Positions 1 to 5,505 are shown, counted from the first letter of the stretch. The stretch: 6,035 nucleotides of DNA from an uncultured Nitrosopumilaceae archaeon (GCA_937875805.1 CALFHG010000170.1:1-6035); one strand, 5' to 3'. Translations and numbers: made by a program. The notes: generated from the sequence alone by a model not told the origin.

Positions 1-102
1 AATGCAACAATAGTAAAGATTGTAATATTTCGTGTGTGTTTTAAAGTCACTAAATCTTAAAAGAAATATTTCACCTATAAGCTAAATGACAGTTCTTCAT
101 TA

Positions 103-137
103 ATAGAACATAGTTGTATATTGTCAACTGATTCTAT
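103..137. repeat. Two-stem imperfect hairpin downstream of the propeller gene
   Basis: ATAGAA (103-108) pairs with TTCTAT (132-137), and AGTTG (112-116) pairs with CAACT (125-129). A small 3/2 internal loop separates the stems, and the apical loop is 8 bases. It lies 49 bases beyond the propeller gene stop, past a T-rich stretch. Its right arm contains the 9-mer TTGTCAACT that also forms the arms of the inverted repeat before the same gene. It may act in 3'-end formation or be a remnant element. The rest of positions 1-185 shows no ORF, tRNA or clear promoter. Confidence 0.4.
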
Positions 138-140
138 ATA

Positions 141-168
141 GATAAAATAACTTTTTAAAATAAAGATC
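141..168 (-). terminator. Candidate T-rich terminator after the propeller gene
   Basis: Read on the minus strand, the stretch starting 18 bases after the TAA stop is rich in T-runs (CTTTATTTT, then GTTATTTTATC). Archaeal RNA polymerase commonly terminates at such U-tracts without needing a strong hairpin. No other terminator-like sequence lies closer to the stop. Confidence 0.4.
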
Positions 169-185
169 TAATCTTATCTAAATTG

Positions 186-1757
186 TTATTCACAGTTAAC
201 GATTAGATCATTGGCAGAATCATAACAATTGTCATTTTCAGAGCCACCATCAAGTACATCCATTCCTAGATTGCCATAAATTACATCAAATCCTGATTGA
301 CCTTTGAGGATATCATTTCCAGCATCTCCATGTATAGTATCATATCCATCATTTCCATAGATGATATCATCACCTTCCCCACCAAAAATACAATCATTGC
401 CATCAAGACCACTGATAATATCATCACCGCCCAATCCAAAGATCAAATCATCTGAAGAAGTTCCTTGAAGTACATCATCTTCAATAGTTCCAACTATTTT
501 GTTATAATTAGAGTAAACATTTCCACAAGCATTAATTGTAATGGTTTGATATGCCTCTGCAGTATTACCAGCATTATCAAATGCAATCCAGGTAACTTTG
601 TTGACACCTAAAGAAAATACTTCAGGAGCATTATTCAAAATTGTTAGAATTCCACTATCAGAATCAGCTGCAATTGCATCTCCAATAGATACTGGAGTGT
701 ATAGATTAGTTGCCTCTAAAACCAAGTCACTTGGAGCCATGATCGTAGGATTAATTTCATCATTTGAATAGGCTTCAGTAATTTCAGGTGCAATAATTTC
801 AATTACATCTATAACATCAGGTTCTGTATAAAATGGAGTTTCAAATGATTTTATTTTGTGAGATGCAGAATCCACAACTAGTAATTCTCCATTGATTCCC
901 AATACAATATCAGTAGGTGCAGTAAACGTTGATGGGTAAGGTCCAAGCTTCTCAAAAATGTCTAGATATAAGTCATCATCTTGTTCAAGATGTAAGATTC
1001 TATTATTTGCAGAATTTACAACAAATATCTTACCATCAGAGTCAATTGTAATGCCCTCAGGAGAGAAAATATAATTTAATCCACGAAACGGTAAGGACTT
1101 AATCAAAATGCCATCAGAATCAAATTTTTCAATCTTACGATTTGCTTTATCAGTTACATATACATCGCCTTTATCATCAACATCAATATCTACTGCAGCA
1201 AGGAATTGCCCTGGACCCATTCCTCCTGAACCAAATGATAAAACAAATTCACCATCTAAAGTTAATTTCTGGATTCTATAATTACTAGAATCTACAACAT
1301 AAAGAAAATCACCATCTACTGCAATGCCACTTGGAGATTTAAATTTCCCATCCTCTGATCCAAAACCACCCCATTGATCAACAAATGTTCCATTAAGAGA
1401 AAATTTTTGAATTGTGTGTAAATCATGATCTGCAACATAAACAAAACTATCATTTACTACAATTCCAGAGGGATAATAAAATTCTCCAGGTAATGTTCCA
1501 CTTTGTCCCCAAGTGGTTACAAATTCACCACTGCTAGAAAATTTTTGAACACGTTTATTTCCCAAATCAGTTACATATGAATTTCCATCATCATCTACTG
1601 CAATAAATTGAGGAAATGAAAAAAGACCAGGTGTGGATATTCCAAATTCACCCCATTCAGAAATAGAGTCATAGTCTCCAAGTGCAAAAGAATATTGAGT
1701 TAAAGAAACAGATAGTAAAATTACTGATAAAACCATAACAATATTGATAGTTGACAA
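186..1757 (-). CDS. Secreted NHL beta-propeller protein with HYR-like domain and C-terminal RTX calcium-binding repeats
   Basis: This is probably an extracellular or surface protein that binds calcium and a ligand or partner; no enzymatic residues are recognised. Residues 1-25 form a Sec-type signal peptide, with likely cleavage after Ala25 (YSFA/LGDY). Six NHL repeats follow, starting near residues 48, 95, 141, 186, 231 and 278, each with a V-D/N-xxG-x-x-Y/F-V-x-D core. They would make a six-bladed propeller. Residues 338-409 resemble an HYR (hyalin repeat, Ig-like) domain, including DNAGNTA. Residues 433-504 are eight consecutive nonapeptides of the RTX type (LGGDDIISG, GEGDDIIYG). All four cysteines (411, 456, 511, 522) lie in the C-terminal part. 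The start drawn is TTG at 1757; an in-frame stop lies 12 bases further upstream. ATG at 1736 (residue 8) is an alternative that still leaves a short signal peptide. Neither start has a clear TATA box, so co-transcription with the upstream ABC genes is possible. The protein's role is unknown. Confidence 0.9.
   Translation of the reverse strand: MSTINIVMVLSVILLSVSLTQYSFALGDYDSISEWGEFGISTPGLFSFPQFIAVDDDGNSYVTDLGNKRVQKFSSSGEFVTTWGQSGTLPGEFYYPSGIVVNDSFVYVADHDLHTIQKFSLNGTFVDQWGGFGSEDGKFKSPSGIAVDGDFLYVVDSSNYRIQKLTLDGEFVLSFGSGGMGPGQFLAAVDIDVDDKGDVYVTDKANRKIEKFDSDGILIKSLPFRGLNYIFSPEGITIDSDGKIFVVNSANNRILHLEQDDDLYLDIFEKLGPYPSTFTAPTDIVLGINGELLVVDSASHKIKSFETPFYTEPDVIDVIEIIAPEITEAYSNDEINPTIMAPSDLVLEATNLYTPVSIGDAIAADSDSGILTILNNAPEVFSLGVNKVTWIAFDNAGNTAEAYQTITINACGNVYSNYNKIVGTIEDDVLQGTSSDDLIFGLGGDDIISGLDGNDCIFGGEGDDIIYGNDGYDTIHGDAGNDILKGQSGFDVIYGNLGMDVLDGGSENDNCYDSANDLIVNCE
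246..461 (-). repeat. Eight tandem 27-bp units encoding RTX nonapeptides
   Basis: These are residues 433-504 of the propeller protein, eight in-frame units of nine residues with the pattern x-x-G-x-D-x-I/L-x-G. In the RTX family, pairs of such units form a parallel beta-roll that binds Ca2+ through the Asp and Gly positions. The units have diverged at the DNA level, so this is a protein repeat and not a recent DNA expansion. Confidence 0.85.
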
Positions 1758-1823
1758 CAGACTATCGTTTCAAAATTTTGCAAAGATCATCAGAGTTAAC
1801 AATAGTTTGATTTCTTGTCAACT
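1749..1823 (-). promoter_or_regulatory. Inverted-repeat hairpin between permease stop and propeller start
   Basis: A perfect 9-bp outer stem is formed by 1749-1757 (AGTTGACAA) and 1815-1823 (TTGTCAACT). An inner 9-bp stem is formed by 1761-1769 and 1798-1806. The inner stem has one C/T difference that becomes a G.U wobble only in the minus-strand RNA, which is the sense strand of the flanking genes. The linkers are 3 and 8 bases and the apical loop is 28 bases. The 3' arm contains the TTG start codon of the propeller gene, and the 5' arm begins 5 bases after the permease stop codon. This would suit control of translation or coupling on a shared mRNA, which is an inference. Confidence 0.45.
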
Positions 1824-1828
1824 TTATG

Positions 1829-2614
1829 TCAAAATGGTTTGTTTACTTCACGCGTAAACACATAGCTTGCTAGTGCCATCATTACGAGTACAAAGGCTAT
1901 CAAAACTCCGAGGCTCAAAAGTATTGGAATGCCGCCGTCTGAAACACCAGTCATCAATTCTCTTACCAGTAAAATCGTATAGGTTACAGGATTTAGTTTT
2001 GCAATTACTGCAAGCCAGTCGGGCAATAATTCTAATGGGAATAACGCAGGACTGAGCATGAACAAGGGCATTCCAAGAAAATTAATCATACCCCAAAAAG
2101 TTTCCTGAGACTTTGCAGTAGCTGCAACCATTACAGAGATTCCAGAAAAGCCTAAAGAAAATAAAATTACAATTACCATGATTGGTGCAATCATTATAGG
2201 ATTAGGGAAATTAACACCAATAGCCAAAGCAATTCCTATAATCAAACTAGCTTGTAATGCAGCAATCAAAGAAATTGCAGACATTTTTCCCAATGCAATT
2301 GCAGAACGAGAAATAGGAGAAGATAATGCTTTATTCATAAAACCATACCGCCGATCCCACAAAGTATTGACACCACCAAAGATACTAGTAAAAATTGCAG
2401 TAAGAATAATGACACCAGGTGCCATGAATTCAATATATTTTCCCTCAAATCCAACTGATTGAATAAGTGGTTCAGTTCCAGAAAATGTATTTCCAATAAC
2501 AATAATCCAAATCACAGGTTGAATTAGTCGAATTAAAACTCCACTGCGAGACTTTTTGTATCTCTTTAGTTCTCTCCAAAAAATTGTATAAGTATCATAT
2601 AGAATAGTATTCAT
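1829..2614 (-). CDS. ABC-2 type transporter permease (DrrB-like)
   Basis: This is the membrane half of an ABC exporter; with the ATPase encoded just upstream it should move a substrate outward across the cytoplasmic membrane. The substrate is not predictable. The 261 residues match the usual size of the family. About six hydrophobic segments are visible (near residues 26-44, 64-84, 112-134, 141-165, 174-195, 229-252). A cytoplasmic stretch around 86-108 (WDRRYGFMNKALSSPISR) matches the conserved ABC2_membrane region that contacts the ATPase, and the conserved LNPVTY motif is at 207-212. The ATG start overlaps the ATPase stop as ATGA (2611-2614), so translation is coupled. The DNA for the last quarter of the protein (about 1860-2100) is around 40-43% G+C by hand count, richer than its surroundings. 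There is no T-run after the stop, so transcription may continue into the propeller gene. Confidence 0.93.
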   Translation of the reverse strand: MNTILYDTYTIFWRELKRYKKSRSGVLIRLIQPVIWIIVIGNTFSGTEPLIQSVGFEGKYIEFMAPGVIILTAIFTSIFGGVNTLWDRRYGFMNKALSSPISRSAIALGKMSAISLIAALQASLIIGIALAIGVNFPNPIMIAPIMVIVILFSLGFSGISVMVAATAKSQETFWGMINFLGMPLFMLSPALFPLELLPDWLAVIAKLNPVTYTILLVRELMTGVSDGGIPILLSLGVLIAFVLVMMALASYVFTREVNKPF

Positions 2615-3630
2615 GCACGTAGTCTCTTCATCTTTGCATGTTCACGTTTTCTATTAAACCCAGAGTCATCGCCTTTGATTTCATGTCCAGTATAAGAAAT
2701 AAAAACATCATCAAGTGTTGGCTGAGTTAGAGAGATAGATTTTATTTTAATTTCAAGTTCTGATGAAATTTGAAATATTTTTGGAATTACTTCAGTGCCA
2801 TTAGATGCAAATAAAGTAAGTTTAGAACCATCTTCGTTAATTTTCTTAACAAATTCAATTTTTCTAATCTCAGAAACAAATGATTTTTGATTTTTATCAT
2901 TATCAACTATAATTGAAATTACCTCATTGCCCATTGCATTTTTCATGTTTTCAGGAGAATCAATTACTTGGATTCTCCCCCCGTCAATAATTCCCACTCT
3001 ATCACATAATTGGTCTGCCTCCTCCATGTAATGTGTAGAAACAAAAATAGTCATATCAAATTCAATGTGAATTTTCTTAATATATTCCCAAATTTTTCTA
3101 CGAGTTTGGATATCTAATCCAACTGTAGGCTCATCAAGAAACAATACTTTTGGTCTATGTAGTAATCCCCCCGCAATATCTAATCTTTTTCTCATACCGC
3201 CAGAATATGTGACAACAGCCTGATCTTGTTTATCAACAAGTTCAATTAAATCCAAAATATCATCAATTCTTTTATTGATTTCATTTTTTGGAATATGATT
3301 TAGTTTTGCTTGCAACAAAAGATTTTCTCGTCCTGTAAGATATTCATCAACAGTTGATTCTTGTTGAACATAGCCAATATTTTCTCTAACTTTTTTAGGA
3401 TTTGTAGAGACATTAAATCCTGAAATTAGAGCTACTCCAGATGTTGGTTTTAGCAAAGTTGTTAGAATCATCATAGTAGTACTTTTACCAGCACCGTTTG
3501 GTCCCAAGAATCCAAAGATTTCACCCTGTTCTACAGTAAATGAGATATCATTTACTGCAATTGTGTCACCAAATGATTTGGTGAGAGATTTTATCTCTAG
3601 TGAATACAACACATTGATCGCAATTATCAA
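2611..3630 (-). CDS. ABC transporter ATP-binding protein (DrrA-like, with DUF4162-type C-terminus)
   Basis: This is the cytoplasmic ATPase that powers the adjacent ABC-2 permease. All nucleotide-binding motifs are present: Walker A GPNGAGKST (43-51), Q-loop at Q89/Q90, signature YSGGMRKRL (142-150), Walker B VLFLDEP (162-168), D-loop GLD (171-173) and switch His200. After about residue 235 comes the accessory domain of DrrA/daunorubicin-resistance ATPases, ending in the typical PTLDDVFISYTGHE (304-317). The 339-residue length fits that subfamily. The drawn start is TTG at 3630, but a TATA-like box (3631-3637) directly abuts it. A transcript from that box would begin near 3607-3612, exactly at GTG (3612-3610) or TTG (3609-3607), giving proteins starting at residue 7 or 8. 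One of these is the more likely true start. The family suggests lipid, glycolipid or drug export; the substrate is not shown. Confidence 0.95.
   Translation of the reverse strand: MIIAINVLYSLEIKSLTKSFGDTIAVNDISFTVEQGEIFGFLGPNGAGKSTTMMILTTLLKPTSGVALISGFNVSTNPKKVRENIGYVQQESTVDEYLTGRENLLLQAKLNHIPKNEINKRIDDILDLIELVDKQDQAVVTYSGGMRKRLDIAGGLLHRPKVLFLDEPTVGLDIQTRRKIWEYIKKIHIEFDMTIFVSTHYMEEADQLCDRVGIIDGGRIQVIDSPENMKNAMGNEVISIIVDNDKNQKSFVSEIRKIEFVKKINEDGSKLTLFASNGTEVIPKIFQISSELEIKIKSISLTQPTLDDVFISYTGHEIKGDDSGFNRKREHAKMKRLRA
3614..3630. repeat. Short inverted repeat between TATA box and ATPase start
   Basis: TTGAT and ATCAA arms flank a 7-base spacer, just downstream of the presumed TATA box of the ABC operon. 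The position would suit a repressor site, but 5-bp arms in AT-rich DNA can occur by chance. Confidence 0.2.
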
Positions 3631-3637
3631 TTATAAA
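3631..3637 (-). promoter_or_regulatory. TATA box of the ABC transporter operon
   Basis: TTTATAA on the minus strand is centred about 22-26 bases before GTG 3612 and TTG 3609. This is the archaeal TATA-to-start spacing for a leaderless mRNA. A second T-rich candidate (TTTTTTATGA, about 3665-3674) would place initiation near 3641 and allow the TTG at 3630, but is a poorer match. Confidence 0.5.
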
Positions 3638-3673
3638 TTGCTAAGGATTAGTTTAGCCGATCCTCATAAAAAA

Positions 3674-3680
3674 CTTAAAG
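3674..3680 (+). promoter_or_regulatory. TATA-like box of the zinc-ribbon gene
   Basis: CTTAAAG is centred 26 bases upstream of the ATG at 3703, the archaeal spacing for a leaderless transcript. It lies within the divergent region shared with the ABC operon promoter. The core match is moderate. Confidence 0.35.
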
Positions 3681-3702
3681 ACCAAATTAACGAATTAAAG
3701 AT

Positions 3703-3801
3703 ATGAAAGGATTATGTCAAAAATGCCACTCATCAAATGTGGAAGTAACAATTCAAGAAGGAATTCCAGTATGTGATGTCTGTTCTAAAAAATCAGATTA
3801 A
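3703..3801 (+). CDS. Tiny zinc-ribbon protein (32 aa)
   Basis: The frame encodes 32 residues with two CxxC knuckles, Cys5/Cys8 (CQKC) and Cys24/Cys27 (CDVC), separated by 15 residues. The middle is polar and beta-prone (NVEVTIQEGIPV). This is the minimal layout of a rubredoxin-like or treble-clef zinc ribbon, which should bind one Zn2+. A TATA-like box sits 26 bases before the ATG, supporting a leaderless start, and the frame stops cleanly at TAA. It is divergent from the ABC operon and converges on the PRC-barrel gene. Small CxxC proteins are common in archaea, often of unknown function, with roles in transcription, RNA binding or protein contacts. No specific family is recognised. Two correctly spaced cysteine pairs in so short a frame are unlikely by chance, but conservation is needed to be certain. 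Confidence 0.7.
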   Translation: MKGLCQKCHSSNVEVTIQEGIPVCDVCSKKSD

Positions 3802-3803
3802 TC

Positions 3804-3840
3804 AAAAAATGTTATTTTGAAAAAAGAAAATTAAAAGAAA
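3804..3840 (-). terminator. T-rich terminator after the PRC-barrel gene
   Basis: Immediately after the minus-strand TAA, the RNA-like strand reads through several T-runs (TTTCTTTT, TTTTCTTTTTTC, CATTTTTTG). This is the usual archaeal U-tract terminator. It lies between two convergent genes. Confidence 0.5.
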
Positions 3841-4293
3841 TTATTCAAGTTTTTTGAATTCTTCTTTAGTCATTCTTAAAATGACTTTTTCCCCCACACC
3901 CCAAATATCAGATTTGGATAGGATTTTAGAATGCATTAAACCATCAGTAACTTCAATTGATTCCAATTCGTTTGTTTCTGAATTTTTATGCAATCGTTTT
4001 ACTTTACCAATTTTGTGTCTATCAATATCAGTTACTGGAATTCCAGTTCTCACAGGAGGTCTGCTAAGAAGCAATGTTTCCTCAGAAAACTTGTCAATAT
4101 AATCCTCAGATAGAAAATAATCTCTACGGAATCCTTGATGGATAGTCACACCGTTTACAGCTAGTGTATCTTGGTTAATGTGAATATGTTTGACTTTACC
4201 ATATTCGATTCCTTCTCTATCAATAACTTTTTTTCCAGTAAATGTATCAGCAGTAGCCAGATTGGCAGGCATGCCTTCAAGTTTTATGGACAT
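3841..4293 (-). CDS. PRC-barrel domain protein with two tandem barrels
   Basis: The 150 residues hold two similar beta-rich units. The first, about 17-77, has the PRC-barrel start pattern GKKVIDREGIEYGKV followed by strands and the SEDYIDK segment. The second, about 82-140, repeats it (GIPVTDIDRHKIGKVKRL ... LSKSDIW). PRC-barrels occur in RimM (ribosome maturation), photosynthetic reaction centre H subunits and the archaeal division protein CdvA, generally as protein or RNA contact modules. This stand-alone two-barrel form has no clear assigned role. It has no signal peptide or membrane segment, so it is cytoplasmic. The ATG at 4293 is a good start; only a weak TATA-like sequence (TGATAAGC, about 4314-4321) lies upstream. 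It is divergent from the F420-type oxidoreductase with 53 bases between them and is followed by a strong T-rich tract. Confidence 0.8.
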   Translation of the reverse strand: MSIKLEGMPANLATADTFTGKKVIDREGIEYGKVKHIHINQDTLAVNGVTIHQGFRRDYFLSEDYIDKFSEETLLLSRPPVRTGIPVTDIDRHKIGKVKRLHKNSETNELESIEVTDGLMHSKILSKSDIWGVGEKVILRMTKEEFKKLE

Positions 4294-4346
4294 GTCAATG
4301 AATCAACAGATTTGCTTATCACACCGAATATCAGAAATTTCTATCA

Positions 4347-4700
4347 ATGGGGTTAAATTACTTGACTACAAAAAAATCACGCATGGAAATTAAAGAAAAT
4401 TTGTTTCGTCCAATTCTCATCACAAAGGGAAGAAAAACAGGTCAAGAACACAAAGTGATGCTCCGTGCAGTTAATCATAATGGAAAAATTTACTTTTCAA
4501 GACACAGACCAGATGGAGACTGGTTTCAAAACGCATTGGCAAACCCACTAGTCAAAATACTGCATAATGAAATTATCTTTACAGGAAATGCAAAATTAGT
4601 GACAGACCAAGAACTAAATGAAAAAATTTCTATTCTAAAATATCCTGGAGAAGAAAGATCTAAAGAAAAAAGAGTTGCAATTGAAATAACATTAAATTAA
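4347..4700 (+). CDS. Deazaflavin (F420)-dependent nitroreductase-family split-barrel protein
   Basis: This is a small cytoplasmic protein of the DUF385/Ddn-like split beta-barrel family, whose members use F420H2 to reduce quinones, nitro compounds or other acceptors. The family core is visible. PILITKGRKTGQEH (22-35) corresponds to the L-x-T-x-GRKSG cofactor-phosphate motif. A hydrophobic strand follows (GKIYFSRH, 46-53), then the family segment DGDWFQNALANPLVKI (56-71), equivalent to W-x-x-N-L-x-A-N-P. At 117 residues it is at the short end of the family, with a short N-terminal helix. The start is uncertain. ATG 4347 gives the longest protein, but a TATA-like box at 4353-4360 lies inside that extension, 26 bases before the in-frame ATG at 4383 (residue 13). 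A leaderless 105-residue product is therefore plausible. The stop overlaps the stop of the convergent HTH gene. Nitrososphaerota are known to make F420; the substrate here is unknown. Confidence 0.78.
   Translation: MGLNYLTTKKSRMEIKENLFRPILITKGRKTGQEHKVMLRAVNHNGKIYFSRHRPDGDWFQNALANPLVKILHNEIIFTGNAKLVTDQELNEKISILKYPGEERSKEKRVAIEITLN
4353..4360 (+). promoter_or_regulatory. TATA-like box supporting an internal ATG for the split-barrel gene
   Basis: TTAAATTA is centred about 26 bases before ATG 4383, the standard spacing for leaderless archaeal transcripts. No comparable box lies at this distance from ATG 4347. Confidence 0.35.
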
Positions 4701-5428
4701 TTAGATTTTCTTAATTTCCATAAATAATATACAGTAATTCCACCTAAAAACAGAGTAATCATTACAAAAGGTAAAAACAAATCTGAACTTGTAAATATTT
4801 CAGAATCCACCATAGTTTCTGCAACATCTAAACTGTGTTGTGTGATATCCTGAGATTTAGATTCTGCAACCATAGGTGTAGATGCAGGAAGTGAACGTAT
4901 GGATTCTTCACTCGGAATTAATTGTATGGTTTTGGCAGATTCCTCAATAGGGGAAAAAGCAGTATTATCCATAGAGATAGATTTGTTTTGGAATTGAGAT
5001 AATGAAAATAATCCTGAAAGACCAGTTGCAATTCCCAATCCTGCAACTTTGTAGATATGTCTAAACGAGCGAACCAGTAGCTTGCTTTCTTTAGTTTTTT
5101 CTGATAGTTTAGGTGGAACTATAACAAGACTAAATTTTGATGCAGTGTAAATTTTCATGTCTTGAGATTTGGAGTTTTTTTCAATCTTGGAGATTTTTAC
5201 CACACCAAGATCTTGTAGTTTGTTTAGATGGTATTTGACTAATTGAAGGGACACATCACTTTTTTGAGCAATCTGAGTAGCAGATAATTCTTCATTAAAT
5301 AATAATTGAAGGATTTTACGGCTAGAATCACTAGTAAATATCTCACCAAAAGACTTTATTTTTTCATCATCAGTTGCAATAATTTTGATATTTTCAATCA
5401 ATTCATCATCTGGTAATTCATCAGTCAA
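4697..5428 (-). CDS. Membrane-anchored winged helix-turn-helix (ArsR-like) regulator
   Basis: This is a predicted one-component transcription regulator tethered to the membrane. After an acidic N-terminus, residues 32-85 form an ArsR-type winged helix (SSRKILQLLFNEELSATQIA, then recognition helix SDVSLQLVKYHLNKLQDLG), with a wing reaching about residue 97. A basic linker (109-127) leads to a weak hydrophobic segment (128-146). A Ser/Glu/Thr-rich loop of about 70 residues, probably outside the cell, follows, then a strong transmembrane segment (217-236), ending in a positively charged tail (KLRKSN). This gives DNA-binding and C-terminal ends inside and the loop outside. The start is TTG at 5428: the frame is closed four codons upstream and the next Met is residue 91. 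A TATA-like box sits 27 bases before it. It is divergent from a secreted propeller gene, its likely target or partner. Its stop codon overlaps that of the convergent oxidoreductase; a minus-strand T-run (about 4665-4674) could end its transcript. Confidence 0.85.
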   Translation of the reverse strand: MTDELPDDELIENIKIIATDDEKIKSFGEIFTSDSSRKILQLLFNEELSATQIAQKSDVSLQLVKYHLNKLQDLGVVKISKIEKNSKSQDMKIYTASKFSLVIVPPKLSEKTKESKLLVRSFRHIYKVAGLGIATGLSGLFSLSQFQNKSISMDNTAFSPIEESAKTIQLIPSEESIRSLPASTPMVAESKSQDITQHSLDVAETMVDSEIFTSSDLFLPFVMITLFLGGITVYYLWKLRKSN

Positions 5429-5449
5429 TAGAGTTGATTACCTGATTCT

Positions 5450-5461
5450 AGTATATGTAAA
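5450..5461 (-). promoter_or_regulatory. TATA box of the HTH regulator gene
   Basis: TTTACATATACT on the minus strand is centred about 27 bases before the TTG start at 5428. This predicts a leaderless mRNA starting at or next to the start codon and supports that TTG. Confidence 0.5.
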
Positions 5462-5469
5462 TTGTTTGA

Positions 5470-5485
5470 TGAAATTTGAATTTCA
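5470..5485. promoter_or_regulatory. Palindromic operator candidate in the divergent promoter region
   Basis: TGAAATT and AATTTCA are perfect 7-base arms around a TG centre. The site lies between the TATA box of the HTH gene (9 bases away) and that of the propeller gene (about 20 bases away). A further TTCAAA half-site lies at 5499-5504. ArsR-type dimers bind such palindromes, so autoregulation and control of the divergent gene are plausible but not shown. Confidence 0.4.
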
Positions 5486-5505
5486 CTAAACCTTTTATTT
5501 CAAAC

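Noticed and set aside
1..185. A small gene or RNA in the left-hand non-coding stretch
   Set aside because: ATG codons here run into stops within a few codons on both strands, and no tRNA-like or GC-rich structured RNA is visible.
246..461. Regular 27-bp periodicity resembling a CRISPR array or DNA satellite
   Set aside because: The units are adjacent with no spacers, diverged at the DNA level, and exactly in frame with RTX nonapeptides, so they are protein repeats.
1771..1780. CAAAATTTTG, a perfect 10-bp palindrome before the propeller gene
   Set aside because: It lies in the loop of the larger hairpin and is pure AT apart from its ends, so chance occurrence is likely. It is also not at TATA spacing from either start codon.
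1860..2100. Slightly higher G+C in the 3' part of the permease gene as a sign of gene transfer
   Set aside because: The frame and domain are continuous, and a rise of several percent over 240 bases is within normal variation, partly explained by amino acid content.
1867..2462. Open frames on the plus strand (1867-2055 and 2178-2462) opposite the permease gene
   Set aside because: They lie fully inside a clear ABC-2 permease on the other strand, have no recognisable domain and no promoter or ribosome site. They are antisense shadows.
3854..4356. Open frames on the plus strand opposite the PRC-barrel gene
   Set aside because: They mirror the coding frame of a convincing two-domain protein, show no family features, and overlap one another.
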